This document shows positions 22,660 through 34,020 of a stretch of DNA of 64,000 bases, piece after piece. The DNA comes from Spirometra erinaceieuropaei. Taxonomy: Eukaryota > Platyhelminthes > Cestoda > Diphyllobothriidea > Diphyllobothriidae. The notes under the pieces are model-generated. The model was not told the DNA's origin. It did no database searches and was given only the letters and a program-made list of their open reading frames with translations. The stretch spans positions 1,406,833 through 1,470,832 of the forward strand of contig CACRXP010000035.1 of NCBI GenBank assembly GCA_902702965.1, read 5' to 3'. Within the stretch, counting starts at the first letter, position 1. Each line of letters begins with the position of its first letter. The translations under genes and the position numbers were made by a program.

Positions 22660-23184
22660 TGACGGGAAATATCCAACAATCTCTGTCCAAATATCGGCCG
22701 AATAGCTGTCTCTACAAATGCACAGATTTTGTTCCAGGATATGGACGAGCTAAAGGTCGGGATAAAAGACCTGCAGTCCAATGTTATTTTGTTACCGAAA
22801 TTTGGTCGCAGGTTGGAGTGTCTGATGATGAAGTTGCAAACGGAAGAAAAGAAGTATTCTATCAAGGCCGATTACATTACACATGAGGAAGATCATCCGC
22901 CTACATGAAGAGGGAAATTGTCGAATATGAACGCTGAGCTGCTTGCTCACCTGGCTGTGAAACAATATAATTAAAATTAGTAATGCGTAAAGCACACAGT
23001 ACGAGTGTCCTGACCGCACACAGGCTGCATAATAAAACGGCTGATGTTAATAAGATAATGTTTGGATTGATTAAGTAAGCGGCCCAAAACCATGACGCAC
23101 CTATCACCGGAGATTTCAATGCACCGACGATCGACGGGAGCAATTCGTCAGTAAAAGATTCGAGTAATTTATCTGATGACAATC
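22660..23184 (+). pseudogene. CR1-like AP-endonuclease fragment
   Basis: In different + strand frames: MDELKVGIKDLQSNVILLPK (about 22,740), GVSDDEVANG (about 22,816), then PITGDFNAPTIDG (about 23,095). GDFNxPxxDW is a hallmark of the APE-type endonuclease of non-LTR elements, which nicks target DNA to prime reverse transcription. The glutamate block (TETW) is present as VTEIW near 22,790. Frameshifts separate the blocks. It sits between the ORF1-like domain and the RT of the same strand. Confidence 0.7.
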
Positions 23185-23650
23185 ATAATAATAATTGTAT
23201 TTTTACGCCACTTTATAGGCAATGTCAAAAGTATACAGTACGGATAAAGCTATAAGTGATAAAAATTACTGGAGAAGAAAATATAGGTGTAAGTATTTTT
23301 ATAGTTTGGGCTGTTCAGGCGAAAAAAACTGCAGCCCATAAAATGGTGTCACTCGGAAAGGGGAGTGGGCAACACTTCATCGGATGTTTTTAGCCTGCAT
23401 TCATTCCAACGGACTTGGGACTGCATCAAAGAGGATGCATATGTTAACAAATGCTCAAAGTCGGTTAAAAAAATTGCCAGGTATGTGGCGGGCTGCAGGG
23501 CCAGTACCATTTCCAACAAGATGAGAGGCGGCATAGGGACCAGCAGCTACGAACTCCACCAGAACGGAAGATTGGTTCGATGGATTCGACACCCGAAAAT
23601 TGTGGTAGCCTTTTTTGATGTGGAAAAGGAGTGACAATTCTTTTGACCAA
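23185..23650 (-). mobile_element. LINE family X 3' end, inverted copy
   Basis: Reverse complement of the family at 18.96-19.59 kb: minus strand reads FHIKKGYHNFRVSNPSNQ, then the 61-codon stretch MPPLILLEMVLALQPATYLA that matches 19,216 onward. The left border is an ATA/TTA repeat (23,188-23,198), fitting a 3' tail. It interrupts the CR1-like element right after its endonuclease motif. Confidence 0.65.
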
Positions 23651-24699
23651 GTGATAACTTCACAGCACTTTCATATTCCTTTGTAACTTATTTATGATTG
23701 AGTTTGGGTTTACAGAAAAGGACTGAGAGTGTTTAAAGCAGATACTGAAGGAATGGGTTAAAAAATAAACAAGTTGTCTTATTTAGCCCCCTCGTATGTA
23801 CTTCCATAATAGATAAAAATACGTTTTCGAGCGAAAATATAGTGTTTGGGCAAACACTGTAGAAGTTTTAGCCTGTTTTTATAAAAATGCTGCCTGATAC
23901 GAAAAATGTCGACTGACAGTACAGAAGAATTCCTTCTAATTTGGTTAAAAAACGAAACTGATACCACTTGAATAGTCTTCAAGGAGAAAAAAGTCACACA
24001 TGCGTATGGGAAACCACCGACCTGCTGGTGACAACATATAATAGTGGTGATAAATTTTATTCAAGACCCGTGGGGGTCCAATCATAGCAAGTAAGAATAG
24101 CTTTTACATTAATTTTAGAATTTTAGACGATGCATACAGAATTATTAGAGTACTTAACTCATAGTATTTGAATAAGTAGCATGTTATGAAGAATTTTGAG
24201 CGAGTAGTAAAAAAAACCCTAACATAAAAAATGAGTATGATTGGATTAGAATTATAGGAGAAAAAAACTCTCGCGCCTTACTTTGTAAAAATCAGGCAGG
24301 ACCGGAGTGTATATGGCAGTGTATGACGGATTTCATAGAGGGGTAAGCAGGCGAGTCAGGCAGGACCGGCCTGTATGTAGACTTGAGCAAAAGGATTGAG
24401 TCGGGAATCATCATGGGAGACATGGACTGAAAAACCGAAAAATTAACACTTTTGATGGGGGATCGTAGGAAAAGAAACGCCTCATAAATGAAGGAAATGT
24501 GAGCAACTACGGAAATTTAATGGTGGCATACTAAATTTCCGGTGGCCCTTTCTCAGTGTCATAGAGAATGTTGTCTGGGAAGGATGAGGAAAATAAAAGT
24601 TTAATCGAGTCAGTATGCAGATACATTCGTAACCATCTCTTAAATGCGTGTAGATTATCTGAAGATCATATATTTATTGGAAGGCTATTCCATAAGAAA
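23651..24699. other. Unassigned stretch inside the CR1-like element
   Basis: AT-rich, short frames only. In an intact CR1-like ORF2 the linker between endonuclease and RT lies here; no clear match was read. Confidence 0.35.
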
Positions 24700-26398
24700 G
24701 TGATATGCTCAGTGATATACTCTTCTCAGAAGACGTTGACCGAAGAGAATTAAAGGCATTGAACGAATCGAAGTCGCCGGGACCAGACGAGATTTCACCC
24801 AAGCTTCTCAAGGAACTTTTCAGTGAGCTCTCTGTGAATTTATCGATGCACTTTCAAACGTAATTTGTCACTGGAACACTACATATCGATTGGAAACTGG
24901 CGCATATTACTCCGCTACACAAAGGAGGTAACAGGGCAGCGACGACAAATTACAGGTCCATAAACATGACATGCATGCTCTGCAAAGTTATGAAAAGGAT
25001 CATAAACAGTGAACTGATGCAATACCTGGAAGTTCACGTCCTGCTATCGAAATGCCAACATGGTTTCCGGTAAGGAAGATCCTGCACGACAATTTTGCTG
25101 CAATCTCTCCAGAGCTGGACCCGAGCTCTCGACGGCAGGCACAAGGTCCACATAGCCTTCATCGACTTCCAGAAGGCGTTCGACACTGTGCCACACCAGA
25201 GGCTCTTACATAAACTCAAAAAAATAGCGATCGGTGGCAAATTCCTCAAATGGATCGAAAATTTCCTTTTAGGTGGACACCAGGTTGTGTGAATCGGTCG
25301 GGGAAAATCAGACCCGGCCATGGTCGAGAGTGGTGTTCCCCAGGGTTCGGCACTGGGGCCCATTTTGCTCCTTATCTACGTGAACGATGTCGCAAGAACT
25401 TTAGACTGCGAAGTAGCAATGTTTGCCGATAACATGAAGATATGGAGTGTAATTCGGGATCCTGCCGACGAAGACAGACTGCAGATGAACTTGAATCGGT
25501 TGGAGGAGTGGTCAAACCGTTGGCTCCTGCTGTTCAACGCTGACAAATGGAGCATACTTCGCCTAGGCAACACAGCCAGATCCGCCAGCACAAGAGATTA
25601 CTTTCTGGGCGGTGCAGCCCTACAAGAGGTCGAAGCCCAAATTGACCTCGGTGTGCTGACGACAAGTTCCCTAAAGCCGTCCGCCCATTGTTCGAGAGTG
25701 GCAAAAAGCGCAATGTCCGTACTGTACGCCATCAAGCGTGCGTTTATGGACTTTGTCGAAGATGCTTTCGCAAAGACTTTCGGAACATTCGTCCGGTCGA
25801 ATTTAGAGTACGGCATTCAAGGCTGGAGGTCGTGCACGGTTGAGGATCAAAACTGCCTCGAAAGAGTCCAGAAGTGAGCCACGAAGATGGTTAGGGGTCA
25901 ATGCAACCCGCCTAGTAAATCGAAACCTCTTTTCTTTGAATGACAGGAAACTTCGCGGTGATCTCTTGCAAGTCTTCCGCATTTAAAAGGGGTTGGATTT
26001 CAGTCTGGCCTTCGAGGACATTTTGAATTTGCTACCACGACCAAACTCCGAGGTTAATTCTTAAAACTGCGCACTCAGCAGGCAAGGCTGGATGTGTGGA
26101 AGTTCTCCTTCTCTGTTCGAGTGGTCGAACCATGGAATGCCCTTCCCGCAGATGTTGTGCTGTCACCATCTATAAAAGGTTTTCAAAAGAATCTTGTCAT
26201 ATTTATGTTTCGAAATGACCAGGAGCGATGAGGAGTAGAGCTAACCCCTTGTAACTCGTTCTCTTTTTGTCTTATCATTATGGGGGTGCTTAAACTATTT
26301 CACCCCAGAACAGTTATCTGTATACCGCACATTTTTTACGTTACAAATAGGCTACACAAAGGTTTGCGCCTATTTCCCTCAATAAACTGAACTGAACT
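24700..26398 (+). pseudogene. CR1-like reverse transcriptase and 3' end
   Basis: RT blocks run in order: LKALNESKSPGPDEISPKLL (24,750), LAHITPLHKGGNRAATTNYR (24,900), SKCQHGF (25,050), VHIAFIDFQKAFDTVPHQ (25,145, motif A, Asp kept), MVESGVPQGSALGPILLLIY (25,320, motif B). Motif C is VAMFADNMKIW (25,415), FADN for FADD, so catalysis is lost. Thumb and tail follow: FVRSNLEYGIQGWRS and FSFSVRVVEPWNALPADVV (26,110). Stops interrupt at several points, including 25,290 and 25,875. The 3' end is CAATAAACTGAACTGAAC (26,378-26,395), a short repeat as expected for this clade. The 185-codon frame at 25,320-25,877 is the longest intact part. Confidence 0.93.
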
Positions 26399-26709
26399 AT
26401 GTCTGGAAGCGAAAAATAGAGAACGCTTACAGGTGGAGGAGGCTGGAGGAGGTATAATCAAGGAAGAGTTACCAAGATTTTATGGGCGACTACCAGGGGT
26501 AAGAGGTGAAATCGGAAGGGGCTTTGAACTATTATTAATGCGAACAGGGAGACAAAAGCATGCTGCTAGTCTACGAATCCATAAAATGTTCAGGTTAATT
26601 ATCTGGCATCTCTCTGAGTAGGAGATATCGGGATGTTCCCTATCTAAATGTTTTTTTTAAAAAAAACGTTTTTGGACATTTTCAATTTTTAAACGACTAG
26701 CCTCGTTCA
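26399..26709. other. Gap between two LINEs
   Basis: A 62-codon + frame (26,433-26,621) with no recognised motif; a T8/A6 run near 26,651-26,666. Confidence 0.4.
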
Positions 26710-29000
26710 TCAGATCAAAGAATGGCAAAAATACTCGAGAATGGGAAGTACAAACATACGATAAAGTTCTAATTTAATTTCAGGAAGATAGAAATTGTAA
26801 GAAATAAGGCCACAAATCTGGGCAGCTTTGGCTGTAATTCTGTGAGCGTGGGGCGAGAGACCAAGATTATTAGTGTAGCTTAAACCAAAATCCTTGATGG
26901 TGGTACATTCAGTCATAGGTCTGCCTTGAAAGACCACTGGCTGAGGTAGCCTCCCAAGTCCAAAACACATATAGCGACATTTAGACGGAGAGGATTCCAT
27001 TAGCCATTTTGAGCTCCAAGCTGAGAGAGCAAGCAAGTCAGCACGGGTTTGCTCCAGGCAATGAAGGCTCGTAGATTTGTTGAAAGAATATACAAATTTG
27101 ATATCATCGGCACAAATAAATGCTTGAGAATATTTAACTGCCGCCGAAATATCATATATGTAAAGCAGGAACAAAAGAGGACCTAAAACGGTGCCTTGTA
27201 AGCCACCACTAACAATAGGGCTTTCAGTGGAAAGTGACGATCCCAATAAGCCTTTTTTTACGATTAGATAGGTGTGACTTGATAAAGTCTGTTCGGGGAC
27301 TGCGAATTCCCAGAGCTTCTAATTTAACCAAGAGTCTTTTACGTGGTACTTTATCAAAGGCTTTACTAAGATCAAAATAAATAACGGCAACAGATAGATG
27401 GTCATTACGAAGAGAGGTAAGTAGATTGAGAAACGACAGTTGACATGTTTCACAAGAGCGATCTGGTAAAAAAACCATGCTGGGAAGGGCTAATAACTTG
27501 ATTGACTATGCAAAAGTCGATGATTTTTGAGACGATAATTTTTTCAAAGGTTTGGGCGAGAGAGGGTGTTTTATGGATACCTCGATAGTTCTGAACACAA
27601 TAACGACAGTGGGACTTAAATACTGTAACAATAATAGTAGTTTTCCAATAGTCAGGAAAGAAGCCACTTACGAGAAATCTTGAAAAGGGTTTGTTAAGCA
27701 GAAGAGGAAAATCTCGTAGCTGTTTTATTAAAGAGTTTGGGATATTGTCCGTACCTACTGAGTGAGAGTTAGGAAGATGGTTTATCAGTTTTTTTAATGC
27801 ATTCAGGAGAAAAATTAATGATGCTAAGAGAAGCATCAGACAACAGAGGAATTAAAGGGATTGGGTCACTTTCGACGATGAAATGTTTGGCAAAGAAAGA
27901 ATTTAACATTTCTGCTTTATCTGACTCCTCTGTAATAAAGGTATCGTTGGTACTAAGTAAAGGCGGAATGATTTGGTGGGACTTAGCTGATGATCTTTGA
28001 CGGAAGATCTGAGTAACTGATTTAGAAGCATTCACGTCATTAATAGATAAAGACTCTCTACGCCTATCTCGCGCGAGCCTCATTTTCGAAGCTAATTCAT
28101 ATATTTCGACGATTCATAGATGAACTGATAATGAGCTCACAGAAGGATCTCTAAGCTGCTTCTGTAGCTTTTTAAGTCTGTTTTTAACAAAATGTGTGGC
28201 AGCGGTGGAATTAGCACTCGATTTGAACATCTTCTGAGGAATAATGTTAAGAAGACATTCTGTTACGCATTGTAATAAATTGTTGAAATAATTTTTGGTC
28301 ATTATTTGAAAAAATTATTGTGCCAATTAGGAGTGCTTGTAAAGTTATTTACTAATTCCTTGTATATATTAGCAAAGTCAAAAATACTACGTTGTACTGT
28401 TGGTTTTGCGGAAATGACAACTGGAAGGCGACAATGGATTAATGCATGATCACTTGCAAAAAGGTAATGATAGAAGTTCATAAATAGAGGGAAGGTGCCA
28501 TTAGCAAAAATCAATTCTAATACACTATCGTTCCTGGCCAAAGAGTGGACTAATTGAGACAAGTTTGAAAAGTAAATGTTGTCAACAAGCTTCTGGAATT
28601 TCGAGAGGAAGTATGTGTGTGCCAGTCAATTTCTGACAAATTAAAATCACCCACGATAATTTGACATCGAAAGGAGTCTCTGCAAATTTTCAAAGAGTTC
28701 ACAGAGTTGGCTTCCATTTCTGGAGTAGCAAGGAGGATTATAAATACATCCGACTAAGGCTTTCCTATTTTGCGGAAGGATTACCGAAGCGAAACATAAA
28801 TTTCCAGAGAAGGAGGGTATGTTCAGGTCATAAGGCGACTGTGCAAGTGAGGCATCCACCGCCGCGTCCTTCGACACGATCCTGGTGGTATAAACTGAGG
28901 CTACCTACATTGAGTGCCGAGTCTGAAATTAGAGAGTGAGCCCACGATTCTCTATTGCACAATACGTCTGGGTCAAACTCTACATCCACACTTCTTAGTT
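26710..29000 (-). pseudogene. LINE A: endonuclease and reverse transcriptase
   Basis: Minus-strand ORF2 broken into at least six frames. Endonuclease: GCIYNPP (28,740), QIIVGDFNLSEIDW (28,660), DSVLELIFANGTFPLF and SDHALIHCRL (28,460). RT: NSHSVGTDNIPNSLIKQL (27,750), FKSHCRYCVQNYRGIHKTPS (27,600), SPSQHGF (27,490), VIYFDLSKAFDKVPRKRLL (27,380, motif A), SGGLQGTVLGPLLFLLYIYD (27,200, motif B), FICADDIKFVYSF (27,110, motif C, CADD with both Asp kept). The frame 26,710-27,246 runs on to the thumb (LPILEYFCHS). Jockey/CR1-like. Frameshifts make it inactive. Confidence 0.92.
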
Positions 29001-29860
29001 GTACCATCTTTAGCACGACTGATGTTGCGCTTAGAGAGACAATACTGAGCGTATTCCTAATATGTAGGTTCCGCTCATTGCTACATATAAGAAAGGGAGA
29101 GTTAATGGTGGAAAATTAAGCTGTTGGGACTAAGCAATTGGTGGAAGACAAAGTGGCTCTGGTCTAAAATTTGTGGGGTAATTACCACTGACTAGAGATG
29201 CAGCATTATGTGGAAAAACGTTTGAGGACAACCCAGGAAGAGGAAAGCCATTTTGTTGGGTTGGAAAAATAGGAAGCATAAAAATAGGGTTTTTTAAAAT
29301 TTTGAACATAATATGTGGGGTAGTTTATGTTAGGTAGCGGACGTAATGGTTTCGCGAAACAATTTGCATCAGGAAAGGGCTTTATTATTTGGGGTGTCAG
29401 ACTAGCAATGGGATTGGAAAAGTTGTCAACAATGCTATATACTTGCACGTTGCAGTTTGGTGTGTAAGAGGGCTTCACAACTGGGATGTTTTCGTTAAGT
29501 TGAGAATTCTGGATAGGAACAGGCAAAGATCTCCCTGAACTATCATCCAGCTTATTCTACCTAACCACGAGGTCAGACCTTAATGGCCAGGCGAGAGAAC
29601 GGGATAGATTCGATCAAGGTTTATTGACTAAATCACTATTCTGAGTGCTGGGAGTCGCTTGTGCTTCAAGGATTGGCTCATCTTTACTGTAAATATCAAA
29701 CTCCCTAGTAAATTTGAGATCCGCTTTTGAAAAATCCTTGATTCTTGGGGGAATTTTAAAGAGGCTAGTTTCAACTTACTCTGTGATAATGTGATCAGTC
29801 GAAGAGCTAGATGGAACTGGGGCCGCTTTAGCCAGTGGGGGGACTTGGTCGATGCTCGAT
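29001..29860 (-). pseudogene. LINE A: proline/asparagine-rich ORF1 tail
   Basis: The minus frame 29,206-29,526 (PSYTPNCNVQVYSIV, FPDANCFAKPLRPLPNINYP) has the same low-complexity P/N/Y character as the C-terminal half of LINE B ORF1 and lies upstream of the endonuclease, so I read it as the ORF1 tail. Further upstream to 29,860 weak open pieces (KIPPRIKDFSKADLKFTREF) continue. An N-terminal ORF1 piece on the far side of LINE B (35.7-36.1 kb) could belong to it. Confidence 0.5.
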
Positions 29861-29877
29861 AGAATAGAATAGAATAG
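29861..29877 (-). repeat. AGAAT repeat marking a LINE 3' end
   Basis: Three AGAAT units. Read on the minus strand the order is ACAATAAACCTATTCTATTC, a polyadenylation-like AATAAA followed by a short repeat. The same layout ends the CR1-like element at 26.4 kb. It probably marks the 3' end of LINE B. Confidence 0.6.
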
Positions 29878-31188
29878 GTTTATTGTAGCGCCCCTTGGGC
29901 ACTGTCAGTCCCCTTTGAACTCAGGAAAAAAACCTAAAACAAACTCGTCAATTTCAACTGCACTTTGACTTCATTTGCTTCGGGTGTCTGGTTAGCCAAA
30001 AGAGCGCGAACTGAGAGTTTGTTTTAAGTTAAAAAAAACCTCAGTTCTAAGGGAAAATAATAACAAAAGTTTTAAAAAATAACGATATGTACAATATAAA
30101 AATTGAAGTTTGCAGTTTGGTAGTTTTCGGGGGCATGAATATAATGTCCTTCATGGCAATTGAAGAACTTTGATATCGGCCTGACCTTGAAATTATTTTC
30201 CTGATGGGTAAATTTCGGTTTGCTCTAGTTGCTGTGTAAAGAGCAGATATTTGTAGTTAAGTTTGTTTTAATTACTTTTGTTATTGCTCTCCTGAGCGAC
30301 AATCCGCTCTCTTTGAAGCGACGGTTACGGATCGCGAAGCGGACGCGCAAGAGGTGAAACCCCGCGTACCGACACCCAGACTGGAAGGAGGGTAAATCGG
30401 AGGAAAGCTCACGCATACCTTCTGGTTCCCTTACTCTATTGTCACCCCCTTTACCCCCTGCCCCCGAATTACAATTTCCCTACTTGTTCTCCATTCAATA
30501 AACGTTCCTTGTTGGAAGTTCATTTCTGGTATTGACTGTTGAGATTCGCGTGATCACACCCATAAGACCCACACACAAAGGAGAGACGTGATGGATATGT
30601 CCGCTATACCTCCTACAGACGAACAGACTCAACTATCTCCCAAAGACCTCAACACAGACGAGACCAAGTCTTCAGGTAACCCGTGTATTACAGCTGGTTG
30701 TCAGTCTATCTGGCCAGCTGTAAGGGGGCGGTCGCACAGTTCCTACGTATTTTTCGGGAGGCTTACCATAGTTGTCTGGACTAAGAGCTGGAAAAGATGA
30801 ATATAGCAGGAGTAAGAAACATTCAATGGTAAGTCACAATCAAAACTGTCAAAATACTATTGAATCATGTATCATATTGTTCTTGTTAATGTGAAATTAT
30901 AGGAGTAGTGGTCGACTGTTTACTATGACCTAATATAGTTCTATGTATGTTTCATATGGCTTTAATATAGACATACGCACGACTAATATGCAGGGTTTTA
31001 TCGAAGGGTATATTTTTATTAGCTTTATAAGGGATATTTAGTGTCAGGTGACATAGCTGATGAAAACGAGAAAGGGAGGAAAATAGAAGAATATCATTAT
31101 CTGTTCTATGTTTATCAATGATGCTATCTTTTATAAATTTGATTATTTTTAGTGCTATATTCCGGTATTTTTCAATCGGCTGGCATCA
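29878..31188 (-). other. Probable 3' region of LINE B, with an insertion
   Basis: No clear coding on the minus strand after 31,189. Between about 30,430 and 30,640 the + strand has TTCAATAAACGTTCC, then GATTCGCGTGATCACA and an ATG-started frame (30,588-30,800), a layout that could be an LTR end followed by leader and gag start, but no LTR pair was seen. The rest is AT-rich. Confidence 0.35.
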
Positions 31189-34020
31189 TCAGAGCCCTTT
31201 TGGACCAAATTCTATATCAAAGAATTGACTTGAAAAATGTCCTATCTTATTCAAAAATAAATGTGTATTGTTATTTGAAAGGAATTTCTTAGTTTTTATT
31301 TTAAATTCGATTAGGGTTCGACTTTTCCGGATATAACCTGGAAGAGAATTCCAGATAGTCGCATATCTTATGGTGTAGAAATTTGATCGTTGGGACTTTG
31401 TGAATTTGGGAATCTTTATAATATCCTCGCTATTTCTGGTGTTTCTAGGGGCGTTTTGGTTGGTAAGTAAATTCATTTTGAGAATATCTTGATCGTGGGT
31501 GACCTTGAATAGGAAGTTTAGACCATTTTGAAGTCTTCTGATCCAGAGTGGTCGAAGACCGTATTTATGATATAGTTCTAAGTATGAACCCTGGATGCCA
31601 TCACTTCTAGACAAAGATCAAGTAAACCGTCTCTGAATGCCTTCTAGTTTCTTTCGGCCGTCTGAGGGCATTATGCCGAAGAAAATTGAACAGTAATCTA
31701 GGAGAGGTAAAACATACATTTTGAACAGTTTTATTCTTAGTGCATTTAAGGTGAAATTTTTACATATGAATCCACACAGGCGAGTGGCTTTCGGTGATAT
31801 TTGTTGGACGTGGGGAGATAAATCAAGGGTATTTATATAGCTGAGACCTAAATCTTTTACAGATTGGGCCTCTGTTATTTCATCATCCTCGAATATTATG
31901 GGGGAAGTTTTTGTGGGCCAAATATCCGGAGATGGCATTTTTCGGGTGAAAAGGTCATCTGCCACTGACTACTCCACTCGCTGAGTTTTCTGAGTTCAGT
32001 TTCAGTTGTTCTATGAATATTGGCTACTGTATTCCCGTTATATGCATATGCAATTTTAAGGTCGTCCGCATATAAAAACGTCTTAGCTGAGACAGATATG
32101 GACGATAAGTCGTGAATATATATAAGAAATAGAAGGGGGCCTAGGATAGTGCCTTGAAGTACTCCACTGGTAATAGGGGATGGTTCTGAAACGACGTTTC
32201 GAATTTGCACCACCTGGTATCGGTTTTGAAGATAAGATTTAAGAAAATCGAGAAAAGGTGGCCTAATTCCATGACTTTTAGCTTTATCAGTAGTCTTTTA
32301 TGGGGGACTTTGTCAAAGGCCTTTCTTAGATCGAAGTATATTGAAGCTACTGTGTTTCCATCATCTCTATTGCTGGAAACGAATTCCAAAAAAGTAAGGT
32401 GGCAGGACTAACATGATTTTTTGGGCAAAAATGCATGTTGAGAGGAGGGAATGAGGTTGGCGTTCATGAGATGGTCTAGCAATTGGTTATATACTATTTT
32501 CTCGAGGATTTGAGCTATAGCTGGTGTTCGGTGAACACCACGATAGTTTTGGGTATGAGATCGGTTGCCGCTTTTAAATATGGGCGCAATGGTCGAGTAT
32601 TTCCACATGTCCGGAAAAATTGCATTGGACTGGAGTAGGGTGAATAACTTAGATAGGAGTATTGGAGCATATGTCATATGCTTCAGAATACATGGTGGGA
32701 TTTTGTCTGTCCCATAGGATTTGGTGTTTGATAGTTGTTTGATGGCTACTTTAACAGTTTCTTCACTAAAATGGATCTCACTAAGGATGCGTTCAGTCAT
32801 CTCGGTCGGTTGGGGGATGGTTCCCTCTTCGACTGTGTAGTTAGCTGAGAAGTATCTGTTGAATAAATTTACTATTGGTTTATCATTGGTTATAACTTGC
32901 CCTAATTCATTAATAATAGTTCGTGGACCTGACTGTCGATGATTACTCATTAGTTCCTGAAACATCTGAGCTGTTCGTTCGGGGGATTCTAGTGCCCGAA
33001 GTTCTGCTGCTATGGTCTTTTGTGTTTCCATTTTCGTGACTAGGTCGTGAATTTCCCTAATTCGTCGAAGTGTGGAAAAATAACTCACAGAGGGGTCGCG
33101 TAGTTGTTTTTTTTTAGCTTCTTTAGTTTAGTTGAAAGGAAGTTCGGGATTGGTGATTTCTTATACGGGAGTCTTTCGTCTATCAAGGTATCTCGAATTA
33201 CAAATAGGACAGAGTACAATAGGTTAACTGCTTCCATAGGGGATGTTGTAAGAAGATATGGGCTCCAGTCCAATGATCTAATATAGTTGTTCATGGAGTC
33301 CTCGTCAAGTATTTTTGGGTTTAGGCGTGTGTTACTAAAATGGGGTGCTAGTTTTGCGTTTAAGGGGAGTGTTGATATTATTGCTTTGTGGTCACTTTCA
33401 AAGGTTGCGCAGTCGTAGTGCATATACAGGGGCCAGATATCGTTGGTGAAAATAACGTCTAGTATATTGTTTCCTCGGGTGGGTTTGTCAACTATCTGAG
33501 TCCAGTTATTAAAGATAATTGAAGACAAGAATTCTTCGTGCCTGGTAGATGCTGATAATTCGACCCAGTCTATTTCTGGGCGGTTTAGGTCGCCTGTAAT
33601 TATCTTATATTCAGTTTTTATGTTAGCTATATTGCTTATTAAGAGGTTGAGGCTTGTGTCATCACTACTACATTCTGGAGGGGAGTAGAGGCATCTTACT
33701 AGTATGTTTTCCTGGGCATAAGATTTTATTGTGGTAAAACACGCTTCTCCAGAAAAGGTTTCGGTTGGGACATCAATACCACTTTGCTCAATGTTAGTTT
33801 TGATGTAGATAAGACAACCTCCGCCTCGTTTATTAACACGGTCCTGTCGATAGAAATTATAGTTTGGGACATATAGTGAAGCATTCGATATAAGCTCATT
33901 TGCCCATGTTTCTGTAATGCAAATTAAATCGGGGTTATATATTTCAACAAAAGTTCTAAGTTGGGATATTTTGTTGACAATCGATCTGGAATTTATAAGA
34001 GCTATCTTTAGGATGTTGGA
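31189..34020 (-). pseudogene. LINE B ORF2: endonuclease and reverse transcriptase
   Basis: The endonuclease is open from about 34,020 to 33,085: INSRSIVNKI, LICITETW (catalytic Glu), GGGCLIYIKT, IITGDLNRPEIDW, FESDHKAIISTL (catalytic His). RT blocks: SYGTDKIPPCILK and APIFKSGNRSHTQNYRG in the 226-codon frame 32,408-33,088, VASIYFDLRKAFDKVPHKRL (motif A), SGVLQGTILGPLLFLIYIHD (motif B), TFLYADDLKIAYAYNG (motif C, intact YADD). The tail has TIRYATIWNSLPGYIRKSRT (31,340). About five frame breaks (near 33,086, 32,400, 32,200, 31,930, 31,616) inactivate it. No ATG, GTG or TTG occurs in the endonuclease frame before 33,528, so how translation starts is unclear; the frame overlaps the ORF1 stop. Confidence 0.94.

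Noticed and set aside
30430..30800. LTR end with primer-binding site and gag start
   Set aside because: AATAAA and a CA end before an ATG frame are suggestive only; no second LTR or gag domain could be seen.
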